Assembly (NCBI GenBank): GCA_012295275.1 | Contig: CM022665.1 | Span: forward strand, 4,357,667-4,421,666 | Source: Chrysomallon squamiferum | Taxonomy: Eukaryota > Mollusca > Gastropoda > Neomphalida > Peltospiridae | DNA length: 64,000 nucleotides | Reading direction: 5' to 3' | Shown: piece after piece, positions 18,697 through 32,447 of the stretch | Layout: each line of letters starts with the position of its first letter | How positions within the stretch are numbered: position 1 is the stretch's first letter | The notes under the pieces: generated by a model | Seen by the model: only the letters and a program-made list of their open reading frames with translations | Database searches by the model: none | Told to the model about the DNA's origin: nothing | Position numbers and translations under genes: made by a program

Positions 18697-21125
18697 AATA
18701 TTTTACCAAAGTGCTCTTGAAGTCTGAATGATTTAAAACGTGGTTTGCTGGGATCTACTGTTATAAGAGCTTCTGGCTGTTCATTATGAAGATACATCTC
18801 AATTAGAACTTTAAAATGTTATTAGACTGGATTAAGTTAGACGAATCAGAAAACTAACAGTTGCTTTCAGTGTCTTCAGAAAGACTATATTAAAATGTAT
18901 CTATGAATTTTGAAATCTAGCAAATAACTATTTAATATGAAATCAAGATTTGCGATACGCTAATTTTAAGTAATATACAATTCATACACACAAGCATACA
19001 TTATAGGGAAATATCGATTGAACTTGCTTAATGACACATTTAGAAGAGGGCTTAAGTCTTTTAGACTGTCCAGAACATTCTTGTTCTTTTATGCGACATT
19101 TTCTGAAGCTGTAATGTAAGCATAGCGAATATCATGGTCACAATAAAGAACTAAGTACTTTTCTATGTAGCTATGGAAATATAATATTTTAGAGGTGTTT
19201 TCGTAAACTGGGTCTAGTTGGGATGTCAGAAATATCCTAGAACAGAATGGCGCATCACGTGTGTGCTAGTTGTTAGAGTCGTATTGTTGGAAGAATCATG
19301 ATGGATTGAAGAAAATTCTCAGCTATTCATGGGCAGAAACCTCGTTTTATCGGTCAGTGGCTAAAATCCAGAATATCCATCATTTTAATCCTTCGACGTA
19401 GAAAGTCTGAAACCAGCATGGGTTTACAACCGATTTTAAGTTTATTTTAAAGATTTGGACATAAAAATTTGCATATAGACGGTGGTTTTATTTATTTATT
19501 TATTTATTTATATAATCATTTATTTTAATTCACTTACAAATAGAAATAAATCAACGAAAAAATTAATAACTACACTACTACAAAAACAAAATAACAACAA
19601 CAACAATAACAACTATAGATTCATAAAACCAAATAATAACGACATTCTTCATTAAAAGGGGCAAAACTAAAGAAGAAGAAGAAGAAAAAATGGAATATGA
19701 ATTTCTGAATTTTATTTAGTTCTTATGTAAGCTAAGAATACATTTTCACCGTCCTCATAATCTTTAACCTTGTAATAGCATACATCGGGTAAACTTTAAC
19801 AGTCTTCAGAGGCGTTGTTCTAATTGCATTATATTCTATATATGGCTACTCATTTGTAAATTAGCAAGAACTGTACACTTAGCAGGGAGAAAAAGACGAG
19901 ACACAGAAGTAAATATTAATGCATAAGGAAGCCGAGCTATCGTAAACTGAGTATGCAATGGTATGATAATAATTAAGTATTAATAAACAATGAGTATACA
20001 CGGAACAAATCGTAAGTACTGAACTCGTACATAAACACACATATTTGATGAATTCCGTTGTGGTAATTTTCCACTTCATACAAGATTTTCAATAGTTAAT
20101 GTAGTTTATTAACAAAGCAGGAAGTAAAAATCCATTAGCAAAATGAATTCTGCTTAATCATTTATGATGCAGTTCTTCAGTTTCTTTTACTTGTTTTTAT
20201 TTACGTCTTTCCTTTTTCAAACGAAATAAGTCAATGACGTCAAACATTATCAAGAATTTCTACACTTATGTTTGAAGCGTTTATCAAGTACTATAACTTT
20301 CCTTTTCCCTCAGCTAGTTTTCCATCTTTTTTCGACGTTCTCAACTTCAGTTCTTCCTTCACTTTTTAAAACTTTCCCTTTTTAAGTAATTTTTTTTTTT
20401 TTATTTTATTTTATTTTTTTTTAATTATTTTTTTAATATTAGATAATTCAAGATCAAAATAGCTCGCTTCAGTTTGAATCTCGGGCTGTAATCTTCACCT
20501 AGGCTATTTTTATTTTCGTATACGGGACGAAATATCATTCTTGGGAAAGAAGCATTCTAAGCGCACAAAAATGTCTTTCACTGAATGTCAAGGCAAAGGA
20601 CAAGCCGAACATGTTACTTCCCTCCAGCAGGATTTTGTATCCTTAAGCGTATTTTCTTTCTTTCTTTACTGACATCCTTCGGTTCTAACAAGTTAATAAC
20701 CTATAACTGGCGGCTCTGGGTCGACCGTGTACGCGTCTACTCGTTCTAACTTTGTTTGTGGTCATGACGCAAAAGACTCCTCGAGTCACGAGAACTTTGC
20801 TCGAGAACCCGAAGCTTTCCGTTAACAGAAAGAAAGGAAGAAAAGGGTAAAAAAAAAAACCCCACCAGAAACGCGATTCATTGAAAGCGGTCGATTCCAA
20901 TAAGACCGACAAGCAAAGCTATCGTTCCGTCTCTGCCCGCGACATCTATTGACAAAGTTGCAGTAGAAAATGTCAAAGTAGCAGAACTGTTCTGTGTTCA
21001 AAGATTAGTCGTGACGTCCTGGGTGACAAACTAAATTTGTACGAAAGACAAAATGTTACAGACTGACCTTGCTTGCTTTATAGTAGGACTCGGGCATTTA
21101 TATCTATCAACATTGTGTAGCGTAG

Positions 21126-21126
<1 letters not shown>

Positions 21127-21180
<54 letters not shown>

Positions 21181-21184
21181 GTAA

Positions 21185-21243
<59 letters not shown>
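21127..21243 (+). repeat. (AAT)n(AGT)n compound trinucleotide
   Basis: AAT to about 21180, then AGT to 21243, ending in aacaacaa. Confidence 0.96.
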
Positions 21244-21460
21244 ACAACAATAAGATTATTCACATCAACATTAATAATTTTACTGTAATAATTTATTTTC
21301 AGTCATAATATTACGAAGGCAATAGATGTGGCTAACCAAACGAGTGCATCACATCAAATGCTATGCTGTTTCATGAGTATGCCTGAATGTTAAACTCTTG
21401 GTTAAATTAGATATTTCTCCAAACTTAATCAAGACACGCAAACAAACCATTAGGAAAAAA

Positions 21461-21497
<37 letters not shown>

Positions 21498-22650
21498 ATT
21501 GAAAGTAGTGGAAAAGAAATATAGCTGCATACGACTTCCGGTGGCTTTTGATAAAGCGCAAAAGCCATTGGTTTGCGACTGTCTGTCATATGTCAAATGG
21601 ATTCAGAGTGAAATGTGCCAGAAAGGAAATCTTCCGACCTGAATCAACACTAACGAATTAAATCCATCTGACGTAAGCCTTACACGCCACTGAATTAACT
21701 TTGAAAGATAAATTGCAGTTATTTACACTTTATTTTCCCTCAATCGATGGGCCAGACCAATCAATAAAAGGTTATCTTGGCTGATTTTTAGAGTTTGCAA
21801 GTACCTGTAGGCTGCTGCTCCGTTATCCAGCAAGATCTTCGTGCGATACTTTAGAGACAAAAAAAAAAAAAAAAAAAAAAAATAGAAGAAGAAGAAGATG
21901 AAAAACAAAATTATAATGGTCTGTCTTTTTCTCCCTCTCTCCACTTTTTTGATTTGTAAAAGCTGATTCATCTACTGGTTATTTACGTCTTTCGTCCGAG
22001 TTGCAAAAGCCTTTCGGACTGAATAACTGCAAACATTTTAGTTTCGTATAAACAACAGCAGCCGCAGCAATACAAACAAATAAAACAATTAAAAAATTAA
22101 AAATTAAAAATAAAATAAAATAAAATAAAATAAATAAATAATAATAACTAAAAAATTAATTCTAAAATATACTACTAATCCACACTTTCACAAATTTTTC
22201 TGTCGTTATTTGTAATTCTAACAAATGTTATATTTTATTTTCCTGTACACTGAAATATCTAAAACCACTGACTTCTCACGTTATACGTTAATAAATTATA
22301 TCGACATAAGCCCTAAATGAGCCTGTTATCTTGTACGAAATAAATGTTCTTCTTGATACCTAGTACTTAGATATTTTATCTTCACTGACGTTTTGATCTA
22401 ACCTTTGACAGTTTGATTAGTTATCGCCGATTGTCTGTGAACATGGTAAGCGTAAGATATTTCCCTCTTTTCAAAGATTTATTACGCAAAAACTATGTAG
22501 GTACAAATATGTGGTTCTTTGCATATTTTATTTAAACTTAGAAATTTCAACGTTAACGTGATGTTTCTAATTAAGCTGGCTAAAAGTTATACTTGAATTA
22601 ATAAAACTGAACATGTGCTCACGTAAATTCATATACACTGTATGTTTACA

Positions 22651-22858
22651 CACAGACACACACACACACACACACATATATACACATATATATTTTTATA
22701 TACAGAACAGATGACAACTGTTTTTATTTTTAACTTGAGCAGCAACAATAACATCACAGCGATATTAACATTATATCCACAATCACCAATATCAGCAGCA
22801 GCAGCAACAACAACAACAACAAAAAATAGTTTAATAAATAAATAAATAAATAAATACA
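22651..22858 (+). repeat. Cluster of (CA)n, (AGC/AAC)n and (AAAT)n
   Basis: CA at about 22651-22676, AGC then AAC at 22791-22825, AAAT at 22831-22856. Confidence 0.9.
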
Positions 22859-23696
22859 AAGATAAACAGACAGACAGATTAAAAATATATATTTAACTCA
22901 GTTTGAATGATTAAACAGGTATCAGTGGCAGTCCTCCTGTATCAGGATTACTGATCCTTTGAAATGCTTTGTTTTGTACGCACCAGTTTTATGAGTATAA
23001 AACATTTCTGAAAAAAAAAAACAACAAACATATATATGTTTATTTCTGGAATATATTAATTTTAGAACAATATCACCTAGCAGTGACACTTCCTGTTGAA
23101 ATGAAGATATCGATACAATGACGGACTCGGTGATTTCATCATCGTAACATTAATCAGCCAAGGCTCCCCTGGGAATCATTAAATCCATTTTTCCAATGAT
23201 GAGTGATGATGACTCTGATGAAAGTGACGCTACAGCCCCCGCTCAGTCCCTCATAATCAGGAAATAAACCAGAGCGTGAAGTTTACGACGTTGTCGCTTT
23301 ATAAGCTTGCGGGACTGCATCAGTGTTACTCGAAATAACAGTGATAAAAATGCTAGGACTTCGGATTTCTCGTGATCCAATTTCCCTTTGGGATATGAAA
23401 TATTGTTTATGAATTTAGCACTAGGATTTTGTTTCAGATTTAAACTGTGACGTGACCTGTCTCTGTGGACTGAATGAGTATATGGTGTGCGGCTTTCAGT
23501 TTATGGGTTTGGCTTTATAAGGTCTTGGAATTTAAGAACGAATGCACTAAAGTTCTGTGTAAAATAGCTTCTCTGTTAACATTTGTGATATCGTATTCTC
23601 CTGTTTAATAGTTCATGAAATTTTTAAATTTTACAGCTCTGTCAACACGTCCATAAGGTGTCGTCCCACAGGTTGAAATCCCTGTTGGTCGAAATC

Positions 23697-23818
23697 CTGA
23701 TTACCTGTATATGTAATGAACATGGCCTCTTCATGTTCATACAAGTTTTGATTATAGACGGACAATGGTTTATTTACTAATGGATATAAATCTGATTACC
23801 TGTGTATATAATAAACAT
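23697..23818 (+). repeat. Dispersed direct duplication of 27 bp
   Basis: ctgattacctgtatatgtaa (from 23697) recurs as ctgattacctgtgtatataa (from 23792), each continuing with a similar aacat end. The two copies are 95 bp apart, just upstream of the minisatellite. Confidence 0.75.
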
Positions 23819-23960
23819 CCCCGAAATCTCCATTTTTTTCCCGGTCCCGAGAGTTCCAAGTACTGACAGCGACGAACCATGATGCCTACTCTCCTCCAGA
23901 CACCCAAAGACAGCGATCTGCAGGGACCGTGGTGATGACATGGGTGGCGCAAGAATTCCT

Positions 23961-24150
23961 CTTCGCCAATGCTGGATCACTTCACCAGTGCTGGATCTCT
24001 TCACCAGTGCTGGATCACTTCACCAATGCTGGATCACTTCACCAATGCTGGATCACTTCACCAATGCTGGATCACTTCACCAGTGCTGGATCACTTCGCC
24101 AATGCTGGATCACTTCGCCAATGCTGGATCACTTCACCAATGCTGGGTCA
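23961..24150 (+). repeat. 19-bp minisatellite, about nine copies
   Basis: Unit tgctggatcacttcaccaa with a few A/G and a/t variants. Full copies start at 23970, 23989, 24008, 24027, 24046, 24065, 24084, 24103 and 24122; a half copy precedes and a partial copy follows, running into the transposase relic. No frame of the unit contains a stop, so all plus frames are open; this does not indicate coding. Confidence 0.95.
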
Positions 24151-24425
24151 AGAATGAACAACAATCTGGAAGTTTTCCATTCTCGAGTCAGCAGGCTGCT
24201 TGCTTCCTCATCGACATCCGAACATCTACAGATTTGAAGACTTGATCAAGGGGACAGAGAAATGTGAAAATGCAAAGATGAATGCTGCAGCTGCCACCAC
24301 CGAGGAAGAGAGTCTATCGGGATCTCGACAAAGGAGTCAGACGCCTCACGCAGCAGTTCACTGACAGAACGAAGACTCCTCTGCAGTACCTGAACGCCAT
24401 TGGTCACCTCATGAAGCTGCAGTGA
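24142..24425 (+). pseudogene. Decayed C-terminus of a MULE/FLYWCH-type transposase
   Basis: Three consecutive reading frames together read like the end of a Mutator-like (MULE) transposase. The first has NNNLEVFHSRVSRLL (about 24157-24201), matching the NN..E..H motif of these enzymes. After a shift near 24211 the next frame gives RHPNIYRFEDLIKGTEK, matching their HPNI..F helix. After another shift near 24280 the last frame gives RKRVYRDLDKGVRRLTQQF and then TPLQYLNAIGHLMKLQ before TGA at 24423. Two frameshifts and loss of everything upstream mean it is dead. The family call rests on motif memory, not a search. A transposase catalyses DNA cut-and-paste in the nucleus; here only the C-terminal fragment remains. 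Confidence 0.68.
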
Positions 24426-24437
24426 TTGATTTTTGTG

Positions 24438-24443
24438 AATAAA
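24438..24443 (+). promoter_or_regulatory. AATAAA polyadenylation signal of the transposase relic
   Basis: AATAAA sits 13 nt after the relic's TGA and runs into a short A-tract. The compact 3' end fits a transposase gene. Confidence 0.45.
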
Positions 24444-25174
24444 AAAACATTTTTAGACGGAGAACTTTTTTTTTTTTAAATTATTGACAGACATTCTCTA
24501 CACTAAGTACATGGGTTATTTCGATATTTGTCATAATTGCATACTTTATGCGATAAGTGACATCCATACCAATGTATACAATAATAATCGGTTTCCACAT
24601 AATCTGGAACAGTTCATTATAAACGACTGAGGTAACAACGTGCATGTCAATAAAACTGCTGAACCATATTTATTGTTGTTTTAGCAGTTCGACCAAGTGG
24701 GAATTCGACCCAAAGGGAGTAAGCCCGTCCATAGTGCATGCATTGGCAGTAGGAATTTGTATCATGGAACTGATTCGTTCTTTTCCCCCAGTTTGTGGAT
24801 GTCCATGTCTTAGCAAGCAATGTTTCAGTGAGTGATTTCGTTTGTAAAACTCAGGGCAATAATGTATGGCAAAAACAATATCTCGCTTAATTTTTAAATA
24901 TCATTAATACAATATGACAACAAAATAAAAAAAATAAAATAAAATAAAAAAAATAAATTAAAAAAAATTAATACCATTATCTAACATCGAATAAAGTTTT
25001 TACTGGAAAAATCACAAGATTCACAACAAACAAACAAACAAACAAACAAACAAACAAACAAATCCGAAAAACCCAACCCAAAACATCAGCTATTAACTTT
25101 GGATGAGTTGTAACACATGAACTACAATTAGCAAGAGTTAGTATTGTATGACAATCATTTCAAGATGAAAGGTG

Positions 25175-25205
<31 letters not shown>

Positions 25206-25884
25206 CATTCTTAGTGATAAAATACTCCGTGTTCATTTTTACTACAGTGATTCTTCAACATTTCGTTTTAAACAAACAAAAAAATAAAAAAATAAAAAAT
25301 AAATAAATAAATGTGGTCTCAAAGCCAAATATTGACTGTAAACTAAACCTGTTAAGCAGCATTCCTGTTTAATAAAGTTTGTGATCACTCACGCTTTGTA
25401 ATGCTTGAATTTTATTACTAAGTGGATTAGCACATGCTTTTGTGTGGAAAATTCGATGTTTGGTATAAAAATCGACCGCAGCTACTTTGTTTAGACGACA
25501 GAGTCCACTTTTACAAGAGAGACACTTTTCTGACTGTCTAAAGCCGTTGAAAATAAAAAGCAAATATAAAATGGACAAATAATGAAAAAGGGTAAACAGA
25601 AATTACTAAAGATAGCTTTGCACAGACGGAAATATTCGAACAGTTCTTAGATATTGTTATTACCACAACCAAAAAAAAAAAAAAAAGGAACAAAAATTAC
25701 ACAAAAACATTTCGTTTTAATTTGATTGTATAACTGATCCGTATTGATAACGTATGACGTAGTTTATTTATTTTTTTATTATTATGTTTTTTTCACTTTT
25801 CATTATTTCTATTTGTGTGTGTGTGTGAAATTAATACAAAAAACAGGACAGCACCATAATCAACGTCAGCAACGATAACAACAA

Positions 25885-25926
<42 letters not shown>

Positions 25927-27129
25927 ACCGTAAAAAGATATCCACAGTGTGTTGTGGAAAAAATATAAAAGACAGAAATCTTACGCAACATTCATGTGGC
26001 AAATTCTTTTAAGAACCTAGACAAGGTATTGTTCCGCTCAATGTCATCTTCAGAAGACGATTAATGTAGCGTGTTTTCTGCTTATCTCAGCTTACGGCCC
26101 GCGTAGGCGACAGACTCAGAGGAGATGACAGAATATAATCGGTGAAACCTGCCGTACATTTAAGTGACAGAAATAGTTCACCGCGTAGGAAAAAAAAAAA
26201 AACGAAAAGAAAACAACACGTAGCGCCCTCAACAGCATTATGAAAATCAAGTTTAGAATTTTTTATATTTTGTTTATCAATTTAAAAAAAAAGTTAAAAA
26301 TAAGCTTTGGATTTTTATATTTTATTTATCAAATGAAAAAATAGGCTTTTAAGATCCGACTTCAAGGTTATTTTCGATTTTCATTATTTTGTTTCGCAAG
26401 TTAAAAAAAAAAAAAAAAAAAAAATAAAAATGCTTTTAAACTCGGACTTAGATACTGTTTAGAAATTGTTTGAAGTATGATATTTTGTTTATCAGATTAA
26501 AAAGAAGAAGAAATATTTTTATCTTCTGTCAATTTAATTTTCGATGAAAACATTATTTATCATGCAAATGAAAAAATGTATATATTTTTTCCTTATTTAT
26601 TTATTTTAGTTTATTTTTTTTTTTTTTACAAAAATCGATACCAAACAATAATGCAATTTGCATCTTTATTTACTTTTATTTTATTTTTTTTTTTTATGAC
26701 TTTTTTTTAACGATGACAACTTTTTGTCTTGTTAATTTTCTAGTGACACACTGCTGTCAATGTTTCGACATGTTATTATTAATTCTATATACAGGCTGAC
26801 ATCACCTGTCATAGCTGTCATGCATTTTTTTCATCGTTCTTACAGTTGGAACAGTTGACAACACTAATCAATACCATGTTAGAAAAAAAAAACACAGCGT
26901 CAGGAATTTATTACGTTTAAACAAACAGATTTATGAACAGCCAAGAAAAGAATTCACCAGCAGTCGTATCGGGCTAGAAAACAAAGAGTGGAACGATCGC
27001 ACTGAATTTGGAACAACGAGATAAAATGTAAAATCAAACATTACGAATATTCAAAATGGTTCAATTCATCAAGCTGCCAGTGTTTCGAGCACTTTTACAA
27101 GTCAGAATCCTTTCTTTTTGTGTACACAG
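24444..27129. other. AT-rich DNA with A-runs, no gene seen
   Basis: A-runs at 25180, 25886 and 26402; AAAC at 25028; T-rich stretches at 26600-26710. Confidence 0.6.
25028..25063 (+). repeat. (AAAC)n microsatellite
   Basis: About nine AAAC units. A-runs lie at 25180-25205 and 25886-25922. Confidence 0.93.
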
Positions 27130-27207
27130 GACTTCTGTCAAGGGAAAGAGAGGCAAAGAGATGAATACTATGAATATTTGTTAAAAAGAAACGAGCGTGT
27201 TCTTGAG
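27130..27207 (+). CDS. Candidate orphan exon, phase 0-0
   Basis: Strong acceptor (cctttctttttgtgtacacag) and donor CTTGAG|gtaatt bound 78 nt with an open, highly charged translation that starts DFCQGKERQRDEYYEYLL and ends RVLE. Amphipathic or coiled-coil character is possible. No adjoining exon was found. Confidence 0.2.
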
Positions 27208-27692
27208 GTAATTTCAGCTCGAGAACCACAGTTTTTTTTTTGTCTCACGAGATCGTAAGCAAACTCTGCCAAGTCAGGGGGAAAACACAGCTCTTCAGAT
27301 TTTGTCTTTTAATATTACTCTGATTATTGGAAAGAACTAAAAATGCCAAAGTACACTGACATTTATCCATGCTCGTCAAAGAAACAGAAAGGATCTATAA
27401 GTATGTCGGTCTGTCTGTCCTGGGGTATGTGTGTATATGTACGCCAGTATCAGTGCCAACTATTCACAAAAATGATTTAATGCAATGACCTAAGAGAAAT
27501 GCAGTCTGTGAAATATTCAAAGTGTAATTTATAAAATGTCCCAGTAGAATCGGGTAATTACATTTTTTTTAAATCTAATTGAAAATGTACAGACAGGCTC
27601 ACCGATCTGTACTTATTTTTAAACTTTGAAATTCATGCAGTTTAATAAAGACTTAATAATTTAATCAGTTAGTACAAACTCTGGTGTGTCTG

Positions 27693-27695
<3 letters not shown>

Positions 27696-27723
<28 letters not shown>

Positions 27724-27935
27724 ATATGTGTGTGTATGTATGTATGTATATATGCATATATGCATATTTATTCTTTTTTTTAAAAATAAAACATAGTGGG
27801 GATATATGTACGGATGTTTGTGTGTGTATGGGAATCTATCTATGTATGTATGTATGTGTGTGTATGTATGTATGTATGTGTGTGTATGTCTGTGTGTTTG
27901 TATGTGTGTGTATGCGTATTTATGAATGAATGTAT
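27696..27935 (+). repeat. (TG)n and (TGTA)n rich region
   Basis: TG at about 27705-27735, then TGTA/TATG and TGTG blocks to 27935, broken by a T/A-rich stretch at 27770-27800. Confidence 0.9.
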
Positions 27936-29345
27936 TTAGGAATGAATATTCTGTTATCTTATGTACGTCTGATTAGATTCAGAACATGTTCAACATTCGG
28001 TACACGAGGACAAAACCCAGCCATGACCTCAGAAACGTTTACATGCCGCTAACGAGATTCGAATGTATGTACGTACGTATGTACGTAGGTAGGTATTTGT
28101 GTACTTATATACATACACAGACAGAGATATAAAAAGATGTAACATTTAAAGACACGTTTGATGAATACTGAAAGGTAATATTAATCAGTGTTTCAGCGTT
28201 TTTCGGTCGTGCGTTGTCATAAAATAAGATAATATTCGCAAATGTCTGGAATGACATCAACAGTGAGGGGCGTGTTTGTTATCAAAGTCTGCCTTTGAAT
28301 TACCTTAACTGTCTCGACCTTTAGAACAACAGACACAACCACACCTTTTTATAAATCATCAATGTAGCGGGGTATTCAGAAAAATAAAGATGAAAGAAGT
28401 TCACATTATCTTAAGAGAATAAGCTAATGAAGCAGTTCTATGTTTTTAACTGTGTTTTTTTGGTTTGATCCTGTCTTTGTGGAGTTCTTGGTATCTAGTT
28501 TACGAAATACCACAGTTACAGATACATATTTTTCTAAAAATACTTGTTAATTGCAATAAATTAAGTATTAACTTTAATTTAGAAGGGAAATTACGAAATC
28601 ATTAAAAATTCAAATTGCCAATACTACTACTATTACTACTAATAAAAATTATTATTATTATTAATAAACAAAACAAAAGCATAAAAGTAACAAATGAAAA
28701 ATCCACAAATTAAAGAAAACAAATAATTTCGTTATTATTCCTTTAAAAATCGTGCGAAAAGGAAACAGTAGAACACATCGTTATTTTGATCATCATCATC
28801 ATAATCGTTGTTGATCTCATTATTATTATTATTGTTGTTGTTGCTATTATTATTATTAATACGCCAGAAAGAATTTAATGAATTTTCCGTAAGAGCAAAT
28901 GCTCTGTCGTTGTTTCGAAATTGAAATCAATTTTTTTTTTTTTTCAGTGTTAGAAAAATATGCTACAACGACAGAACTGCATAATGAAGACAGCAAATGT
29001 TTGCTAAATTAGACGTGTTCTGTCCTGTCATGGAATGAAAATGTCAAAGTGATGCAGATTACTTCTCGGATCAAAGAATAAAGTAATCAACGAAATCGAA
29101 AACTCACGGCTGGATAGTTTCACAGACGTTTGAAGAATCGAACCGGAGCACTTTCAGAGAAATACAGAATCGAAAGATCCATACCTGTTCAGATAACTAC
29201 GTTACACCTTGATTAATGAAAATAAAACAGCATGTTTATAACTGTATGTGCAAGAGAATAAACATGTTAACAACAGTTTAAATCACTCTCTCTAGTTGTT
29301 TCTGTGTTTCTCTCTATCCGTCTTTCATTCTTTCCTTTTATCAAA

Positions 29346-29485
<140 letters not shown>

Positions 29486-32129
29486 AGTTTCCTCCAGTAT
29501 TCTTGTGGCTAATGTAGATATGGTTAAGGACCACACGGGCAGACAGACACACACACACACAAAACACACAAATAAAAATAAATAAATCCCCTAGCACCAC
29601 ACACTTGGAAATACTTTCTCGTTTGTGAGCGATGAACGTTTTAAATTTATCTTCAGGCAGGGAAACACGTACCACAGACCTTTATAAACCTGAACTTCTA
29701 CAGTGGTTGGAACGAAACGACCAGTCACGATTGGAAAACGGATCCTGAGACGATTAATGCTCAACCATTGTGATTTTACATGTTTATCTTTCACCAAGTC
29801 TGTCTTTTCTCTTCAGGTCTGTTGCACGTTTTCTCTTCGCCTGACTGATTTTATATGTATATATTTTGGGAAGTTAAATGTGCATGTATTAGATTTTCTT
29901 TTGTAATGTACCAAACGCAAACAGGCAATGAGTAATCCTTTACGGATCTCCAATAACAGTTTAAATGACGCGTGAAAAAAAATCTTTAAACATACTAGCA
30001 CTGGCACTTTAAGTAAACCTTTTAATGGATGGATTTCCATCAAATCTGATACAATAATTAAGAATACGATTTAAAATAAAAACCATGCTGTATTTTAACT
30101 GGACATCTCTAGCAATAAAATTATATGGAAACGCAATCATTGCCGCCTAAATGGCTTTCTGGCATAAATCTTGATTAACCTTGGTTACGGTTCCCTAGTT
30201 ACGTCACGTTTGATTATTTACGATTAGAAAAAAATAAAAAATACTTTAATGTGTATGTTACAAGCTTTATAGATGGTTGTTCACATCTCCCATCAAAGCG
30301 AATAATAAAAGTGAATAGAAAAAACATTTGACAATAAAATGTGATTACTGTTTTACTCTAATTTCTGTTCTTCCCTATTTCTCTGCCACCGTCTCTCTGT
30401 CTAACTGTGTATATGCGTGTATCTAGTCTACCAGTCTACCCATCTATAATCTTTCAAACACTGGCTTCCGATGAAATACAAAGAAAGTAAGTATTATTTC
30501 AGTAAAATAAAAAATATTAAAAACATTAATAATAATATGACAATAATCCAGTATTTACTGATCTAAGGGGGCAAACTCTGGTTTGTCTTTATTCTCTCTT
30601 TTTTTTTTTTTCCTTCAAATAATTATTTAACTTCGTTAAAAGTATGTATCATAAATAATGAGCGAATGAACAACAGTTCTTGTCGAGTATAACGTTCAAA
30701 AAACAAAACATAAAAATTACGACAAAATCGTAACTGTGGGTCACATTTCTGTTACGACAGACTTGAGTTTTTTTAAACTGTGCACTGCCATTCGTTCACT
30801 GACCCCCTGTCACTGGAAGGCTAAACTTACATCTGTAAATAGAATCATATCAAGACAGACAACATCTGAACATGATTTTGTCTCGCACCGTATCCGTAGC
30901 ACAGGAAAAAAGGTAATATAAAAGTATCCAGCCATTTTTACTGGCGGTCTGCTTCTTATTGGGAGTTTCGGAAGTGGAAGGAGTGATCGCCGCTGAGAAG
31001 CTCTTTCTCGCTGAAATTCAATTTCCGGGAGAGAGAGGTGCGCTAATTTCTCATCCAGCGCTTCAGACAGTGTGACAGTTTGTTTCCAATACACCTATTC
31101 TAACAGCAAGTACATATAATTATAAGCTTTAGTATAATACTGACTGTGATGAAAATATCTGTCTTATAATTTGTATGTAACTCTCTGTCTGTCTATGTAG
31201 GTATATGACGAGCTATCTGGCTTGCAAACTGAACGATATTGTTGTTTGTGGCGCCTGTTATTGCTTGTGGTGTCGAGGAGCAAACACACGCAGTTGATGC
31301 TTTTTGATTATTATTTCTTTTTCTAATTCTTCAATAATGGGGGGAAAAAATAGTAAGGCAACAACAACAACAACAACAGCAATACAAACAACACCAGTAA
31401 ATGTTATAAACCTATCACTTACAAGCGATTTTTCATATCAAAAGAGTGATAAAGTATTTCTTTTTACGTATAAAGCTTTGTTAAAAGTATATAGTACTAC
31501 AATGAACTGCCGACACGTAAATTGTTTATTGCTTTGATTTCTACAGATGAAAATAAGATGTAGTAACTCTACCTGTTTGTTCCAGAATTCTTCAAACAAG
31601 ACCCAGTGATCATTAATGCCGAAGTTTCTCGATCTCCCACTTAAGTAAATAGAGTGATGTCCCTTTAACCAGAATCGTTTGTTCGAACATTTATTTATTT
31701 ATTTATTTATGTGTTAGATAGTTAGTATCTTTGCTTGTTTATCCTTCTTTCTTTCTTTATTATTATTAATTATTTATTTAAAATTATTTTGGCTGTAGAA
31801 AATGCTTATCACTCAATACCTCGCTTTTATGAGGTCAGAGAGTTTTGAAGCAGTGCGTCTGAAATGAAGCAGAATTACCGAGAACGTTCCTATATTTTAA
31901 TATTTTAAAGTCATTAACTTCCACTGTGAATATAATTAACAAGTTACACGACTGAAATAAAAAGGGTTAAGCGTGTAATTAGGGAAGGGAACTGTTATTC
32001 TAGACCGATGTTTCGAGTAATACTGAGTAATAAGACATTTATTTATTTGTCAAAGAAATCTTTACTTTAATTTAGACTTCATTTTGTCCTGAAGATAATA
32101 ACTTAAGTAGAAGAAATTTGTTGTATAAT

Positions 32130-32253
32130 GTTAGAAGACTTGTTTGTGATTTTTTGTGTTACAAGACTTGCTTGTGATATTTTATGTTACAAGACTTGAA
32201 TGTGATATTTTGTGTTACAAGACTTGTTTATGATAGTTTGGGTTACAAGACGT
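32130..32253 (+). repeat. 28-bp tandem repeat, four copies and a partial
   Basis: Unit gttacaagacttgtttgtga followed by tattttgt. Copies start at 32130, 32158, 32186, 32214 and 32242 (partial). The array ends 11 bp before a long (GA)n tract. Confidence 0.92.
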
Positions 32254-32262
32254 TTATATTTT

Positions 32263-32447
<185 letters not shown>

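Larger units (their letters stand above)
18697..23696. other. Unique and AT-rich DNA, no confirmed gene
   Basis: TTTA at 19485-19512, A-runs at 21466 and 21860, trinucleotides at 21127. A CpG-richer patch at 20690-20960 has no recognisable coding pattern. Confidence 0.55.

Noticed and set aside
23159-23271. Plus-strand frame with MMSDDDSDESDATAPAQSL
   Set aside because: Short acidic frame without splice support or family match; may be chance from gatgat-rich sequence.
23940-24150. CRISPR-like array of short repeats
   Set aside because: The 19-bp units are directly contiguous without spacers and the context is eukaryotic.
23929-24245. Three overlapping 62-102-codon frames with NAGSLHQCW repeats
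   Set aside because: Caused by the stop-free 19-bp minisatellite; only the last 25 or so codons of one frame belong to the transposase relic.
29100-29160. B-box-like ggttcgattc on the minus strand (tRNA gene?)
   Set aside because: No matching A box or cloverleaf stems could be drawn around it.
30810-31094. 94-codon minus-strand frame in a GC-richer patch
   Set aside because: No domain recognised; an internal ATG with a gtaagt site 3' of it is suggestive, but no partner exon was found.
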